From Microbacterium aurantiacum (lineage in GTDB: Bacteria; Actinomycetota; Actinomycetes; Actinomycetales; Microbacteriaceae), in assembly GCF_021654035.1 (NCBI RefSeq), contig NZ_JAJPDW010000003.1, forward strand, positions 186,001-250,000: 64,000 nucleotides of DNA, read 5' to 3'. Under the pieces are notes generated by a model that worked only from the letters and a program-made list of their open reading frames with translations, was not told where the DNA came from and made no database searches. Below are positions 22,914 through 33,317 of the stretch, piece after piece. Numbering within the stretch: the stretch's first letter is position 1; every line of letters begins with the position of its first letter. A program made the translations under genes and the position numbers.

Positions 22914-23906
22914 ATGACCTCACCGCTCCCGCATCGGCGCCTGGGCGCCTCGGGTCTCCTCGTCTCCGCCGTCGGTCTCGGTTGCAACAACTTCGGCCGG
23001 CCGGGGACGCTCACCGAGACGCTCGAGGGCACGCGGGCGGTCCTCGACGCGGCCCTCGAGGCGGGCGTGACGTTCCTCGACACGGCGGACATGTACGGGG
23101 GAGAGCCGGGGCAGTCCGAGACCCTCATGGGTCACGCCCTGCGGGGACGCCGCGACCAGGTCGTCCTCGCGACGAAGTTCGGTCACAGCGGGCGGGACAT
23201 GGGGTACGGGGTGTCGGCGGGGAAGGCCTCGCGGTCCTACGTCCGGCGCGCGGTCGAGGCCTCGCTCACCCGTCTGCAGACGGACTGGATCGACCTGTAC
23301 CAACTGCACACCCCGGATCCCCGCACGCCCATCGAAGAGACCCTCGATGTCCTCGGCGACCTCGTGCGCGAGGGGAAGATCCGCTACATCGGCCACTCCA
23401 ACCTCGCGGGGTGGCAGATCGCGGATGCGGCCCACATCGCCGAGCGTCGCGGAGACGTGCCCTTCGTGTCGGCGCAGAACCACTACAGCCTCCTTGCCCG
23501 CGCCGCCGAGCGCGAGGTCCTCCCCGCCGTCGAGCGGTACGGTCTGGGCTTCCTGCCCTACTTCCCCCTGCACAACGGCCTCCTCGCGGGCGGCTTCACG
23601 CGCGACCACGCCCCGGAGGATTCGCGGATCATGCGTCAGCGTCCCCACATCTGGCGGGACGCGCCGTGGGAGGCGCTCGAGGCCTTCGACGCGTTCTGCC
23701 GCGAACGGGAGATCTCGATGCTCGAGGCGACCCTCGGGTGGCTGCTCGCCAGACCCGCGCTCTCCAGCGTGATCGCCGGGGCCACCCGCCCGGAGCAGGT
23801 GCGGGCGAACGCGGCGGCGGGGACCGCGTGGACGCCGACCCCGGCGGACGTCGCGACGATCGACGCGCTCTTCCCGCTTCCCGAAGACCCCGGAGCCCGG
23901 GTCTGA
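22914..23906 (+). CDS. Aldo/keto reductase
   Basis: NADPH-dependent (beta/alpha)8-barrel oxidoreductase of 330 residues. It has the N-terminal RRLGASGLLVSAVGLGCNNFG, the catalytic Asp and Tyr in FLDTADMYG, and the catalytic lysine in VLATKFGH. Later come DLYQLHTPD and the C-terminal nucleotide-binding IAGATRPEQVRANA. The sequence is closest in style to the YdhF/IolS-like general AKRs; the natural substrate cannot be read from sequence. An ABC exporter operon follows 21 bases downstream, possibly on the same transcript. Confidence 0.9.
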   Translation: MTSPLPHRRLGASGLLVSAVGLGCNNFGRPGTLTETLEGTRAVLDAALEAGVTFLDTADMYGGEPGQSETLMGHALRGRRDQVVLATKFGHSGRDMGYGVSAGKASRSYVRRAVEASLTRLQTDWIDLYQLHTPDPRTPIEETLDVLGDLVREGKIRYIGHSNLAGWQIADAAHIAERRGDVPFVSAQNHYSLLARAAEREVLPAVERYGLGFLPYFPLHNGLLAGGFTRDHAPEDSRIMRQRPHIWRDAPWEALEAFDAFCREREISMLEATLGWLLARPALSSVIAGATRPEQVRANAAAGTAWTPTPADVATIDALFPLPEDPGARV

Positions 23907-23927
23907 CGCGCCCGGCGAGGAGACAGA

Positions 23928-25661
23928 ATGCTCGGCACGCTCCTGGTGCGGTACCTCCGCCCCGCCTGGCCGCTCATCGTGGCGGTCGTGGTGTTCCAAC
24001 TGGCGCAGTCCATCGCGGCACTGCTGCTTCCCACCCTCAACGCCGAGATCATCGATCGCGGCGTGGTCGTGGGCGACATCCCCGTGATCTGGTCCACCGG
24101 CCTGGTGATGCTCGGAGTGACCGGGGTGCAGATCGTCTGCGCGATCATCGCGGTGTATTTCGGCTCCCGGCTGGCCATGGGTCTCGGCCGGGATCTCCGG
24201 GCGGACCTCTTCCATCGGGTGGTGGCCTTCTCGCAGCGCGAAGTCGGAAGATTCGGGCCCGCCTCGCTGATCACCCGCAACACCAACGACGTCCAGCAGG
24301 TTCAGATGCTCGTGCAGACGGCATCCACCCTCATGGTCTCGGCCCCGATGCTCGCCATCGGCGGCGTGATCATGGCGATCCGACTCGACCCCGGGCTCTC
24401 CTGGCTGATGGCGGTGTCCATCCCCGTCCTCGTCCTCGCCGTCGTCCTCATCGTGGTGCGGATGGTCCCGGCCTTCACCGTGATGCAGAAGCGCATCGAC
24501 CGGATCAACCAGATCATGCGCGAACAGCTGACCGGCATCCGTGTCGTCCGCGCCTTCGTGCGCGAACGCGAGGAGACCGCACGCTTCACCACGGCCAGCG
24601 ACGCGGTGCAGGAGGCCGCGTTGCGCGCGGGCAACCTCATGGCGCTGATGTTCCCGGTCGTCATGCTCGTGATGAACGTCTCCAGCGTCGCGGTGATCTG
24701 GTTCGGGGCGTTCCAGATCCAGCAGGGGGAGACGGAGATCGGCACGCTGTTCGCGTTCCTCACCTACCTCATGCAGATCCTGATGGGCGTCATGATGGCG
24801 ACCTTCATGTTCGTCATGATCCCGCGCGCGGCGGTCTCCGGCTCGCGTATCGGCAAGGTCCTGGACACGCCGCCCTCCGTGGTGGTCGCCGAGCGACCGG
24901 TTCCGATGCCCGCCGCTCGGGGCCTCATCGAGTTCGACGGCGTGGACTTCTCCTATCCGGGTGCGGAGGACCCCGTGCTGCGGGGGATCTCGTTCCGTGT
25001 GGAGCCCGGGACCACGACGGCCGTCGTCGGATCGACGGGGGCGGGCAAGACGACCCTGATCGGATTGGTGCCGCGTCTGTTCGACGCGACGGCGGGGAGC
25101 GTGCGGGTGGACGGAGTGGACGTCCGCGACGTCGATCCCGACGTCCTGTGGGAGCGCATCGGCCTCGTCCAGCAGCGCGCGTTCCTGTTCTCGGGCACGG
25201 TGCGTTCCAACCTCCTCTACGGCGACGCGACCGCCGATGACGAAGAGCTGTGGCGTGCGCTGGAGATCGCTCAGGCCCGCGACTTCGTCGAGGCGCTCCC
25301 GGAGGGTCTGGACGCCCCCGTCGCTCAGGGCGGGTCGAACGTCTCCGGCGGCCAGCGGCAGCGGCTCGCGATCGCGCGGGCACTGGTGAAACGGCCGCCG
25401 ATCTACATCTTCGACGACTCGTTCTCCGCCCTCGATCTGCGGACGGATGCCGCCCTCCGCGCCGCCCTCGACGCGCACCTGCCGGGCGCAACCCGGCTGG
25501 TCGTCGCGCAGCGCGTGTCGACCATCCGCGGCGCCGACCAGATCGTCGTCCTCGACCACGGTGTCGTCGTCGGGATCGGAACCCACGACGAGCTCGTGGC
25601 CGACAACGACACGTATCGCGAGATCGTCGACTCCCAGCTGTCGGCGGAGGCCTCGGCATGA
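23928..25661 (+). CDS. ABC exporter half-transporter with degenerate catalytic site
   Basis: Type IV (exporter-type) ABC protein of 577 residues: six membrane helices in the first ~310 residues, then a nucleotide-binding domain. Walker A GSTGAGKT is at 368-375 and the signature VSGGQ (472-476) is intact. Two catalytic residues are replaced: Walker B reads IYIFDDS, with Asp at 497 where the catalytic Glu belongs, and the H-loop His is Gln 528 (VAQRVST). This is the degenerate-site half of an asymmetric heterodimer. Its stop overlaps the start of the partner gene. A ribosome site (CGAGGAG) precedes the ATG. The substrate is unknown; drugs, lipids or peptides are possible. Confidence 0.92.
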   Translation: MLGTLLVRYLRPAWPLIVAVVVFQLAQSIAALLLPTLNAEIIDRGVVVGDIPVIWSTGLVMLGVTGVQIVCAIIAVYFGSRLAMGLGRDLRADLFHRVVAFSQREVGRFGPASLITRNTNDVQQVQMLVQTASTLMVSAPMLAIGGVIMAIRLDPGLSWLMAVSIPVLVLAVVLIVVRMVPAFTVMQKRIDRINQIMREQLTGIRVVRAFVREREETARFTTASDAVQEAALRAGNLMALMFPVVMLVMNVSSVAVIWFGAFQIQQGETEIGTLFAFLTYLMQILMGVMMATFMFVMIPRAAVSGSRIGKVLDTPPSVVVAERPVPMPAARGLIEFDGVDFSYPGAEDPVLRGISFRVEPGTTTAVVGSTGAGKTTLIGLVPRLFDATAGSVRVDGVDVRDVDPDVLWERIGLVQQRAFLFSGTVRSNLLYGDATADDEELWRALEIAQARDFVEALPEGLDAPVAQGGSNVSGGQRQRLAIARALVKRPPIYIFDDSFSALDLRTDAALRAALDAHLPGATRLVVAQRVSTIRGADQIVVLDHGVVVGIGTHDELVADNDTYREIVDSQLSAEASA

Positions 25662-27691
25662 GCGGCGCACAGCCCGGCCGCGCACCCGCCCGCGGCCCGT
25701 TCGGCGGCCCGATGGGGCGTGGTGCGGCGCCGATCGAGAAGGCCCGCAGCTTCGGCCCGAGTGCACGGCGTCTCCTCGGGACGCTCCGCCCGGAGCGGGC
25801 CGGACTCATCGCGGTCGTCCTGTTCGGCATCCTGTCGGTGGGCCTGACGGTGCTGGGACCGAAGCTGCTCGGCGACGGCACGAACATCGTCTTCGCCGGC
25901 TTCATCTCCCTGCAGTTCCCCGCGGGTACGAGCGAACAGCAGGTCGTGGACTCCCTCGTCGCCGCGGGACAGCAGGAGCAGGCCGACATGATCTCCGCGA
26001 TGAGCTTCACCCCCGGCGCGGGCGTCGACTTCGCCGCCCTCGGGGCGATCCTCCTGATGGTCCTGACCGTCTACGTCCTCGGCAGCATGTTCGCGTGGCT
26101 CCAGGCGCGGCTGCTCAACGGCATCGTCCAGCGCGCCATGCACCGGCTCCGGATGCAGGTGGAGCACAAGGTCCACCGGCTGCCGCTGCGCACCTTCGAT
26201 CGCATGCAGCGCGGTGAGCTGCTCAGCCGCGTGACGAACGACGTGGACAACATCGGTCAGAGCATGCAGCAGACGGTGTCCCAGGTCGTGACGTCGCTGC
26301 TCACCGTCGTCGGCGTGATGGTGATGATGTTCGTCATCTCGCCCCTCCTGGCGCTCATCGCCCTCGTGACGATCCCCCTCACCATCGGCATCACCGTCCT
26401 CGTGGCCCGGCGCTCGCAACGTCTCTTCGCGGCGCAGTGGAAGAACACCGGCATCCTGAACGCGCGCGTCGAGGAGACCTTCTCCGGCCACGCGGTGGTG
26501 AAGGTGTTCGGGCGGCAGAAGGCGGTCGAGGCGGACTTCCGCGCGGAGAACGAGGACCTCTACCGGGCCAGCTTCGGGGCGCAGTTCGTCTCGGGCATCA
26601 TCATGCCCTCGATGATGTTCATCGGGAACCTCGTCTACGTCGCCATCGCGGTGGTCGGCGGCCTCCAGGTCGCGGGCGGGATGCTGTCGATCGGCGCGGT
26701 GCAGGCGTTCATCCAGTACTCGCGGCAGTTCACCCAGCCGCTGAGCCAGCTCGGCTCCATGGCGAATCTGCTGCAGTCCGGGGTCGCGAGCGCGGAGCGG
26801 GTGTTCGAGTTCCTGGACGAGGAGGAGGAGAGCCCCGACGACGACGCGGCCCCGACCCTGCCGTCGGATGCCGGCCGGCTCGCCTTCGAGGACGTCTCGT
26901 TCCGTTACGTCGCGGACGCGCCCCTCATCCACGGGCTCTCGCTCATCGCCGAGACCGGGGGGACGGTCGCGATCGTGGGACCGACCGGGGCGGGGAAGAC
27001 CACCCTGGTCAACCTCGTGATGCGCTTCTACGACGTCGACGCCGGTCGGATCACCCTGGAGGCGGCATCCGGGGATGCGGTGGACATCCGACGGATGTCG
27101 CGCGCGGATCTTCGCCGGCGCACCGGCATGGTGCTGCAGGACACGTGGCTGTTCGCGGGCACCATCCGCGAGAACATCGCCTACGGTCGCCCGGACGCGA
27201 CCGAGGAGGAGATCCTGGCGGCCGCCCGGGCCGCCTACGTCGACCGCTTCGTCCACGCGCTGCCCGACGGATACGACACCGTCCTCGACGACGACGCGAC
27301 CAATCTCTCGGCGGGGGAGCGGCAGCTCGTCACGATCGCCCGTGCGTTCCTCGCCGATCCGCGTCTGCTGATCCTGGACGAGGCGACCTCCTCGGTCGAC
27401 ACGCGCACGGAACTCCTCATCCAGCGTGCCATGTCCCGGCTGCGCGCGGATCGTACGTCGTTCGTGATCGCCCACCGTCTGTCGACGATCCGCGACGCCG
27501 ACCTCATCCTGGTCATGGAAGCGGGCGCGATCGTCGAACAGGGCACGCACGAGACGCTTCTGCGTGCCGGTGGCGCCTACCGTCGCCTCTACGACGCGCA
27601 GTTCGAGGCGGCGCCGGATGCCGGTGCGGGGGTGGACGCAGTCGAGGAGGCGGCACTCGCCGCCGCCCCGACGGAAGCGGATCGGCCCTGA
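25658..27691 (+). CDS. ABC exporter half-transporter with canonical catalytic site
   Basis: Partner of the preceding gene, 677 residues from the ATG at 25658, overlapping it by ATGA. After a Gly/Pro/Arg-rich N-terminus comes a transmembrane domain whose first extracellular loop is unusually long (about residues 80-130). The NBD has Walker A GPTGAGKT (441-448), catalytic Glu 575 in LILDEATSS and H-loop His 606 (IAHRLST), but its signature is LSAGE (550-554) instead of LSGGQ. Pairing the two subunits therefore gives one full ATP site and one degenerate site, as in TM287/288 and BmrCD. Confidence 0.93.
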   Translation: MSGAQPGRAPARGPFGGPMGRGAAPIEKARSFGPSARRLLGTLRPERAGLIAVVLFGILSVGLTVLGPKLLGDGTNIVFAGFISLQFPAGTSEQQVVDSLVAAGQQEQADMISAMSFTPGAGVDFAALGAILLMVLTVYVLGSMFAWLQARLLNGIVQRAMHRLRMQVEHKVHRLPLRTFDRMQRGELLSRVTNDVDNIGQSMQQTVSQVVTSLLTVVGVMVMMFVISPLLALIALVTIPLTIGITVLVARRSQRLFAAQWKNTGILNARVEETFSGHAVVKVFGRQKAVEADFRAENEDLYRASFGAQFVSGIIMPSMMFIGNLVYVAIAVVGGLQVAGGMLSIGAVQAFIQYSRQFTQPLSQLGSMANLLQSGVASAERVFEFLDEEEESPDDDAAPTLPSDAGRLAFEDVSFRYVADAPLIHGLSLIAETGGTVAIVGPTGAGKTTLVNLVMRFYDVDAGRITLEAASGDAVDIRRMSRADLRRRTGMVLQDTWLFAGTIRENIAYGRPDATEEEILAAARAAYVDRFVHALPDGYDTVLDDDATNLSAGERQLVTIARAFLADPRLLILDEATSSVDTRTELLIQRAMSRLRADRTSFVIAHRLSTIRDADLILVMEAGAIVEQGTHETLLRAGGAYRRLYDAQFEAAPDAGAGVDAVEEAALAAAPTEADRP

Positions 27692-27696
27692 CCCCT

Positions 27697-27702
27697 TAGG
27701 AT
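27697..27702 (+). promoter_or_regulatory. Candidate -10 element for the PP2C gene
   Basis: TAGGAT, 57 bases before the GTG at 27760. The short leader carries a purine-rich site (AGAGGA) before the start codon. Confidence 0.4.
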
Positions 27703-27759
27703 GTGAGAACGCCGTGAACGCCGGATCACGGCGAACCGGCTCGCGGAGAGGAACTGAGC

Positions 27760-28542
27760 GTGCTCGATGTCTCGACCCGCTCGCGGACCGTGCGTGTCCC
27801 GGGTGGAGAACTTCACCTGTCGTGGGCGGCGATGACCCACACCGGGCGCCGCCGCGAGGTGAACCAGGACGCCGTCTTCGCGGAGTTCCCCCTCTTCGTC
27901 GTCGCCGACGGGATGGGCGGTCACGTCGGCGGCGAGATCGCCAGCGCCAGCGCGATCACCCGCCTGCACGAGACGGTCGACGCGGGGACGGTCTCGCCGA
28001 AGACCATCGAGAAGGCCCTCGCCCGCGCCGTCAAGGACATCGCCTCCCACCCCGAAGCCACCGACGAGGGCACCGGCACGACGGTGACCGGCGTCTATCT
28101 CGAGACCAGCGGGGACGAAGCGCACTGGGTGACCCTGAACATCGGGGATTCCCGGGTCTACCTCCTCCGGGATGACGCGATCGTGCAGATCACCACCGAC
28201 CACTCCGTGGTGCAGGAGCTCATCGCCGCCGGGCGATTGAGCCCCGAGGAGGCGGAGAACCACCCGTACGGCAATGTGATCACGCGTGCAGTCGGGCCGA
28301 GCGACGGGGTCGTGCCGGATTACGTGCGTCTGGACGTCGTGTCCGGGGACCGGTTCGTGATCTGCTCGGACGGTCTCACGAAGGAACTGACCGACTACGG
28401 GATCCGGCACTTCCTCACCGAGAACGCCGATCCCGCCGCCGCGGTGTCGGCGATGATGGACGCCGCGCTCGAGAACGGCGGACGCGACAACATCACCATC
28501 GTCGTCCTCGACGTCGCCCCCTCCTCCCCAGCCGCGGACTGA
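27760..28542 (+). CDS. PP2C-family serine/threonine protein phosphatase
   Basis: Metal-dependent phosphatase that reverses Ser/Thr phosphorylation, 260 residues. All core PP2C motifs are seen: NQDAVF, VADGMGGHVGGE (metal-binding Asp), GTTVTGVYL, NIGDSRVYLLR, CSDGLTKEL and GGRDNITIVVL. No membrane segment is present, so it is a soluble cytosolic form. No Ser/Thr kinase or FHA protein is encoded beside it in this window; its neighbour is the EccC/FtsK-like ATPase, which starts 67 bases later. The two may form a small locus. Confidence 0.93.
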   Translation: MLDVSTRSRTVRVPGGELHLSWAAMTHTGRRREVNQDAVFAEFPLFVVADGMGGHVGGEIASASAITRLHETVDAGTVSPKTIEKALARAVKDIASHPEATDEGTGTTVTGVYLETSGDEAHWVTLNIGDSRVYLLRDDAIVQITTDHSVVQELIAAGRLSPEEAENHPYGNVITRAVGPSDGVVPDYVRLDVVSGDRFVICSDGLTKELTDYGIRHFLTENADPAAAVSAMMDAALENGGRDNITIVVLDVAPSSPAAD

Positions 28543-28609
28543 CCCCGCTCGTCCACAGATCGGACGGTCCGGTGCGTCACCGGAGCCGCGCCGGCGTTGA
28601 CTCGCCGGT

Positions 28610-31468
28610 GTGAGACGCCCTTCCGCCACGCCGACGTCCGACCCGCGCGAGCCGCAGGACCCGCCGCACGAGGACGCGCTCGTCCTGCCGGCCGCCTGGG
28701 CGGCGCCGCCGCGCCCTCCGATCCCGATCGTCGCCGCGACGGTGCCGGTCATCGGGGCGGTGGCGCTGTGGCTGGTCACCGGATCGATCCTCTCCCTGTG
28801 GCTGGCGGCTCTGGGGCCGCTGGTGGCCCTCGCCACCGCGGGAGACGCGGCGCGTACGGCTCGACGGGATCGGCGGCGTCATCGGATCGAGGCCGACGCG
28901 CAGCGCGCCGCGCTCGCCGAACGCGTCACGCGCCGGCACGAGATCGAGCGCCGGCACCGCCGGTTGCAGCATCCGGATGTCGCGTCCTACCTCGACCGGG
29001 ACGGCGAGGTCTGGCGATCGCGGACCGAGCGGGGTGAGCTGCTCGTGCTGGGATCGGGTGACGTGGAATCGGGCGTGCGCATGAGCGGAGGCGAGGGGGA
29101 TCCGGCCTCCCTCGCCCTCCGCGCGCGGGCGGCACGGCTCACCGACGCTCCGCTTGTCGTCCCGGCCCGGGCGGGTGTCGTGGTCTCCGGGGCGCCGGTC
29201 CTCGCGCGCGGGGTCCAGCGCGCGCTGGCCCTGCAGCTGTGCCTCGCGCTCCCGCCCGGAGAACTCCGGATCGTGGGAGCCCTCGACGCCGATCTCGACT
29301 GGGCGGAGCACCTCCCGCACCGTCGGGCCACCTCGGGTGTGCGGCTCATGCTCCTCGCGCCGGGCGAGCGCGCGGATGGCACCGCCGACATCGTCCTCGC
29401 ACGCCGGGGTGCGGGAGAGCCGGCGCCGCTCGGATGCGCGGTCACCGTGGACGTGGAGGCCCCGACCCGCGCCCGGGTGGATCACGCCGGCGCCGTGGGA
29501 GCCCTCGCGATCGAGGCGCTGTCCGCCGCACAGGCCAGGGCCGTCGGGGAGGCCCTGTCCGAGCGGGCGCGCATCTCTCTCCGGGACGTCCTGGCCGGGG
29601 CGGGGCCGGTGTCCCTCGCGGAGCTCGCGTCCGACACCCCGCAGGCTGCTCCCGGCACGCTGCCCGCCGCGATCGGACGCGACGCGCAGGGGACGGTGAC
29701 GATCGACCTCGTCCGCGACGGCCCGCACGCGGTGGTCACCGGTGTCACCGGTGCCGGCAAGAGCGAGCTGCTGATCACCTGGGTCCTCGCTCTCGCGTCC
29801 GCGCACACCACCGCGCAGGTCAGTTTCCTCCTGGCGGATTTCAAAGGCGGGACCGCCTTCGATGCGCTCGCCGACGTGCCGCACGTGACCGGGGTCATCA
29901 CCGACCTCGACGGCGACGGAGCGCGGCGGGCGTTCGAGAGCCTCCGTGCGGAAGTCCGGTGGCGGGAAGGCGCGCTCGCCGAGTCCGGTGCGCGGGACAT
30001 CGCCGACGCGCGGGTGCAGCTGCCGCGTCTCGTCGTGGTGATCGACGAGTTCGCCGCCGTCCTGGCCGAGCACCCCGAGTTGAACGCGCTCTTCTCGGAT
30101 CTCGCCGCCCGCGGCCGCGCGCTCGGGATCCACTTGATCCTCGGCACGCAGCGCGCATCCGGGGTCATCCGCGACAGCCTCCTGGCGAACTGCCCCCTGC
30201 GGATGAGCCTCCGGGTCACCGATGCCGCCGACAGTCGCCTCCTCCTCGGCGCGCCCGACGCCGCTGAGCTTCCCGGAGACCGCGCGGCGGCGGGGCTGGC
30301 CCTGATCCGCAGGGCCGCCGACGCCGAACCGCAGCGGGTGCGCATCGCGCTGTCCCATCCGGACGACGCCGCCGCCATCGTCGCGCGCGGCGAGCCGCGG
30401 CCGCGCCGGCCGTGGCTGCCGGACCTCCCGAACGAACTCCGCGCGCGGGATCTCCCCGATGCGCACGATCCGGAAACCCTCGTGCTCGGGCTCGCCGACG
30501 AACCGGACCGGCAGCACCAGGGCCCGGCATCCGTGTCGGTGGCCGACGGCAGCCTCCTCGTCGTCGGTGGTCCGCGCGCGGGGAAGAGCACCGCGCTGCA
30601 CCTCGTCGCGGATCGGGCACAGGACAGCGCCCCGGAGCCGCCCGTGGTCGTCCCGGCGGACGCCGAGGCGGCGTGGGACCTGTTCGCGACCTGGCGGTGG
30701 GCGCCGCCGCCGCGAGGGACGGTCATCGTCCTCGACGACCTCGACGGTCTCGTCGGCCGCTTCCCGGGCGATCACGCCCGCGCCTTCGTCGAGGCCGTGG
30801 AGGACGTCGTCCGCGCTGCGCGGGAGCGCGGCATCCTGATCGTGGCGAGTATGCAACGGGTCGCCGGTGCTGCGGCGCGGACCGCCGAGCTCTTCCACCG
30901 GCGACTGCTGCTGAGCCTGCCCTCGCGCGCGGATCACGTCGCCGCAGGCGGCGACCCCGCGCATCATGCCGCACGAGCGCCGGCGGGCCGAGGCCGCCTC
31001 GATGACGTGCGGGTCCAGATCGCCCTGCCTCGGACCGCCCCGGGGAGCGTCGGTCTCGTGGCCGCCGAGGCGTGGTTCCCGGAGGCCCCATTCACGGGCC
31101 TCGTCGCCCGGCGCACGCCGGCGGTCCGCGCCGCGCTGGAGTGCTGGGAACGCGCGGGCGCGATCATCGTGGGGGTGGAGGATGCCGACCCCGTCCTCGC
31201 GCCCGGGGAGCGGCTCGTCGCAATCGGCGAGCCGGACGAGTGGCAGCGGAAGTGGCCGCTGCTCACCCGCGCACGCGTCGAGCACGATCTCGTGATCGAC
31301 GCGTCGTGCGCGGCGGAGGTGCGCCTGCTCACCGGTTTCCGCGAGCCCCCGCCGTTCTGCCGAGCGGGCGCCCCGCGGGGCTGGCTGATGCGCTCCGGCG
31401 CCGATCCCGTGCGCATCGTCCTCCCGGTCGCGGATTCCCGGGCGGATCGTGTCGCGCGCGATGCTTGA
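28610..31468 (+). CDS. FtsK/SpoIIIE-type ATPase resembling EccC of type VII secretion
   Basis: A 952-residue protein with two N-terminal membrane helices (residues ~38-77), a basic linker, and the segment [20 protein letters not shown] typical of EccC-type proteins. Two P-loop domains follow. The first has Walker [12 protein letters not shown] (~378-388), [12 protein letters not shown] and Walker B VVVIDEF (~474-481). The second has [11 protein letters not shown] (~653-663) and [20 protein letters not shown] resembles the EccC sequence more than the DNA-pumping FtsK. No WXG100 substrate, EccB, EccD or mycosin gene is in view. The GTG start lacks a clear ribosome site, so the start is provisional. 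Confidence 0.78.
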   Translation: MRRPSATPTSDPREPQDPPHEDALVLPAAWAAPPRPPIPIVAATVPVIGAVALWLVTGSILSLWLAALGPLVALATAGDAARTARRDRRRHRIEADAQRAALAERVTRRHEIERRHRRLQHPDVASYLDRDGEVWRSRTERGELLVLGSGDVESGVRMSGGEGDPASLALRARAARLTDAPLVVPARAGVVVSGAPVLARGVQRALALQLCLALPPGELRIVGALDADLDWAEHLPHRRATSGVRLMLLAPGERADGTADIVLARRGAGEPAPLGCAVTVDVEAPTRARVDHAGAVGALAIEALSAAQARAVGEALSERARISLRDVLAGAGPVSLAELASDTPQAAPGTLPAAIGRDAQGTVTIDLVRDGPHAVVTGVTGAGKSELLITWVLALASAHTTAQVSFLLADFKGGTAFDALADVPHVTGVITDLDGDGARRAFESLRAEVRWREGALAESGARDIADARVQLPRLVVVIDEFAAVLAEHPELNALFSDLAARGRALGIHLILGTQRASGVIRDSLLANCPLRMSLRVTDAADSRLLLGAPDAAELPGDRAAAGLALIRRAADAEPQRVRIALSHPDDAAAIVARGEPRPRRPWLPDLPNELRARDLPDAHDPETLVLGLADEPDRQHQGPASVSVADGSLLVVGGPRAGKSTALHLVADRAQDSAPEPPVVVPADAEAAWDLFATWRWAPPPRGTVIVLDDLDGLVGRFPGDHARAFVEAVEDVVRAARERGILIVASMQRVAGAAARTAELFHRRLLLSLPSRADHVAAGGDPAHHAARAPAGRGRLDDVRVQIALPRTAPGSVGLVAAEAWFPEAPFTGLVARRTPAVRAALECWERAGAIIVGVEDADPVLAPGERLVAIGEPDEWQRKWPLLTRARVEHDLVIDASCAAEVRLLTGFREPPPFCRAGAPRGWLMRSGADPVRIVLPVADSRADRVARDA

Positions 31469-31493
31469 CCGTCGACGGGTGGACCCCTAGCGT
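31465..31493 (+). promoter_or_regulatory. Promoter with -35 and -10 boxes for a leaderless permease mRNA
   Basis: TTGACC at 31465-31470, a 17-base spacer, TAGCGT at 31488-31493, then 7 bases to the ATG. This is the best-formed promoter in the window. Its -35 box overlaps the stop codon of the upstream ATPase gene. Confidence 0.75.
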
Positions 31494-31500
31494 CGCAGTC

Positions 31501-33066
31501 ATGTCCACCACGCCGATCAGGCTTGACCGTCCGGACGGCAAGGGACTGGCCGCAGGAACGCTCGGTCTGTGGGGATCCACCGTCATCGGCCTCGCCTCCA
31601 CGGCGCCGGTGTACTCCCTGGTGGCGACCCTCGGATTCGTCGTCCTCGCGGTGGGCGCGCAAGCGCCGATCGCCTTCGTCGTCGCCTTCGTGCCGATGCT
31701 CTTCATCGCCTTCGCCTACCGTGAGCTGAACAACGCCGTCCCCGATTGCGGAACGACCTTCACCTGGGGCACGAAGGCCTTCGGCCCGTGGGTGGGGTGG
31801 ATGGGCGGCTGGGGTGTGGCCGTCGCCGGCATGGTGGTGCTCGCCAACCTCGCCCAGATCGGCGGCATCTACTTCTGGGCGCTCGTCGACGGCATCATCG
31901 GGTCGGGCCAGGACGCCCTCCTCTCCGACAACGTCCCGCTCGTCACCGCCACCGGCGTCGTCTTCATCGCCCTCATGACGTGGATCAGCTGGCGCGGGGT
32001 GGAGATCGGCGAGCGGGTGCAGAACGTGTTGCTCGCGATCCAGTACCTGGCGCTGGCGATCTTCGTCGTCGCGGCGCTGTGGCAGTACTTCGCGGGATCC
32101 GCGCCGGGCGCCACCCCGTTCGCCTGGGACTGGTTCAACCCGTTCGCGTTCGAAGAGTGGTCCGGATTCACCGAAGCGATCCTGCTCGCGCTGTTCATCT
32201 ACTGGGGTTGGGACACCTGTCTCGCCCTCAACGAGGAGACGAAAGACCCGAAACGCATCCCGGGGCTGGCGGCGCTCCTCACCTGCGTGCTGCTGCTGTT
32301 CACCTACGTCTCGGTCACCGTCGCGGCCATGATGTACGCCGGGCTCGGCGACACCGGGACGGGCCTCGGAAACGAGGCGAACGCCGACGACTTCTTCCTC
32401 GCCATCAAGGACGGGCTGCTCGGACCCGTCGGGTGGGTGCTCGTCGTCGCCGTCCTCATCTCCGCAGTCTCCTCGACGCAGACCACGATCCTGCCCACCG
32501 CGCGCGGCACCCTTGCGATGGGCGTGTACCGCGCGCTTCCGGAGCGTTTCAAGACCGTGCATCCGCGGTACAAGACGCCGTCGTTCTCCACGCTGGTCAT
32601 GGGCGTGGTCGCGTCGGTCTACTACATCGGCATGACCCTCATCAGCGACAACATCCTGCAGGACTCGATCCTGTCGTTGGGGCTCGCGATCGCCTTCTAC
32701 TACGCCATCACCGGCTACGCGTGCGTCTGGTACTTCCGCCGCGAACTCTTCACCTCCGGTCGCAACATCGTCTACCGGCTCGTGCTGCCGCTCCTCGGCG
32801 CGCTCATGCTCACGTACGCGTTCGTCCAGTCCGCGATCGACATGTTCGACGTGGATTACGGCTACACGGTGCTCTTCGGCATCGGGGGCACCTTCGTCCT
32901 CGGCGTGGGGTCGCTCGCCCTCGGAGTGGTGCTGATGGTGCTGTGGTTCCTGTTCCCGCGTTCGAAGCGGTTCTTCCGCGGCGAGAGCCTGAACCGGGAG
33001 ACGCCGGTGATGGTGCCGGACGAGCCTGCCGCCGCGGCGCGGTCCGTCGACGGCGGACTCGCCTGA
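31501..33066 (+). CDS. APC-superfamily amino acid permease
   Basis: Secondary transporter of 521 residues with about twelve membrane helices. The N-terminal signature [22 protein letters not shown] corresponds to the first broken helix of APC transporters. Helix segments such as [25 protein letters not shown] and [17 protein letters not shown] follow, and the C-terminus is hydrophilic. Alanine dehydrogenase and asparaginase genes lie next to it on the other strand, so an amino acid substrate is likely, but which one cannot be told. The ATG at 31501 is fixed by the promoter 7 bases upstream. Confidence 0.87.
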   Translation: MSTTPIRLDRPDGKGLAAGTLGLWGSTVIGLASTAPVYSLVATLGFVVLAVGAQAPIAFVVAFVPMLFIAFAYRELNNAVPDCGTTFTWGTKAFGPWVGWMGGWGVAVAGMVVLANLAQIGGIYFWALVDGIIGSGQDALLSDNVPLVTATGVVFIALMTWISWRGVEIGERVQNVLLAIQYLALAIFVVAALWQYFAGSAPGATPFAWDWFNPFAFEEWSGFTEAILLALFIYWGWDTCLALNEETKDPKRIPGLAALLTCVLLLFTYVSVTVAAMMYAGLGDTGTGLGNEANADDFFLAIKDGLLGPVGWVLVVAVLISAVSSTQTTILPTARGTLAMGVYRALPERFKTVHPRYKTPSFSTLVMGVVASVYYIGMTLISDNILQDSILSLGLAIAFYYAITGYACVWYFRRELFTSGRNIVYRLVLPLLGALMLTYAFVQSAIDMFDVDYGYTVLFGIGGTFVLGVGSLALGVVLMVLWFLFPRSKRFFRGESLNRETPVMVPDEPAAAARSVDGGLA

Positions 33067-33077
33067 CGCCCGCGCGC

Positions 33078-33166
33078 GGCGGTCGCAACTCCTCCGTTTC
33101 GCGGCGACGCGCCGTGGGTGGGCCCGGGTTCGGGGTTGTGGGGGCCGGATCGGAGGAGTTCGGCCC
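33078..33166. repeat. Palindromic intergenic repeat, copy 1
   Basis: An 89-base unit whose ends carry inverted arms AACTCCTCCG (33087-33096) and CGGAGGAGTT (33151-33160), able to form a 10-bp stem. It repeats exactly 120 bases later with four mismatches (at 33109, 33115, 33122 and 33124). Confidence 0.85.
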
Positions 33167-33197
33167 GCCGGGCGGTCGGGGCTGCGGGGCCGGGTCG

Positions 33198-33286
33198 GGC
33201 GGTCGCAACTCCTCCGTTTCGCGGCGACACGCCGCGGGTGGCCGCGGGTTCGGGGTTGTGGGGGCCGGATCGGAGGAGTTCGGCCC
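33198..33286. repeat. Palindromic intergenic repeat, copy 2
   Basis: Second copy in tandem with the first, with arms at 33207-33216 and 33271-33280. As copies lie at the 3' ends of two convergent genes, they may double as a bidirectional terminator. Confidence 0.85.
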
Positions 33287-33317
33287 ACGCCCGGCGTGGG
33301 CGCGGGCCGGTGTGGGA

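Larger units (their letters stand above)
33067..33317. other. 251-base gene-free gap filled by a tandem palindromic repeat
   Basis: Between the convergent APC permease and alanine dehydrogenase genes. It holds two 89-base repeat copies, described separately, with a 31-base G/C spacer between them and GC-rich flanks. I see no credible gene; apparent ORFs here are products of base composition. Confidence 0.8.

Noticed and set aside
28596..28602. TTGACT as a -35 box for the EccC-like gene
   Set aside because: No TANNNT lies 16-19 bases downstream, and it would fall inside the coding sequence.
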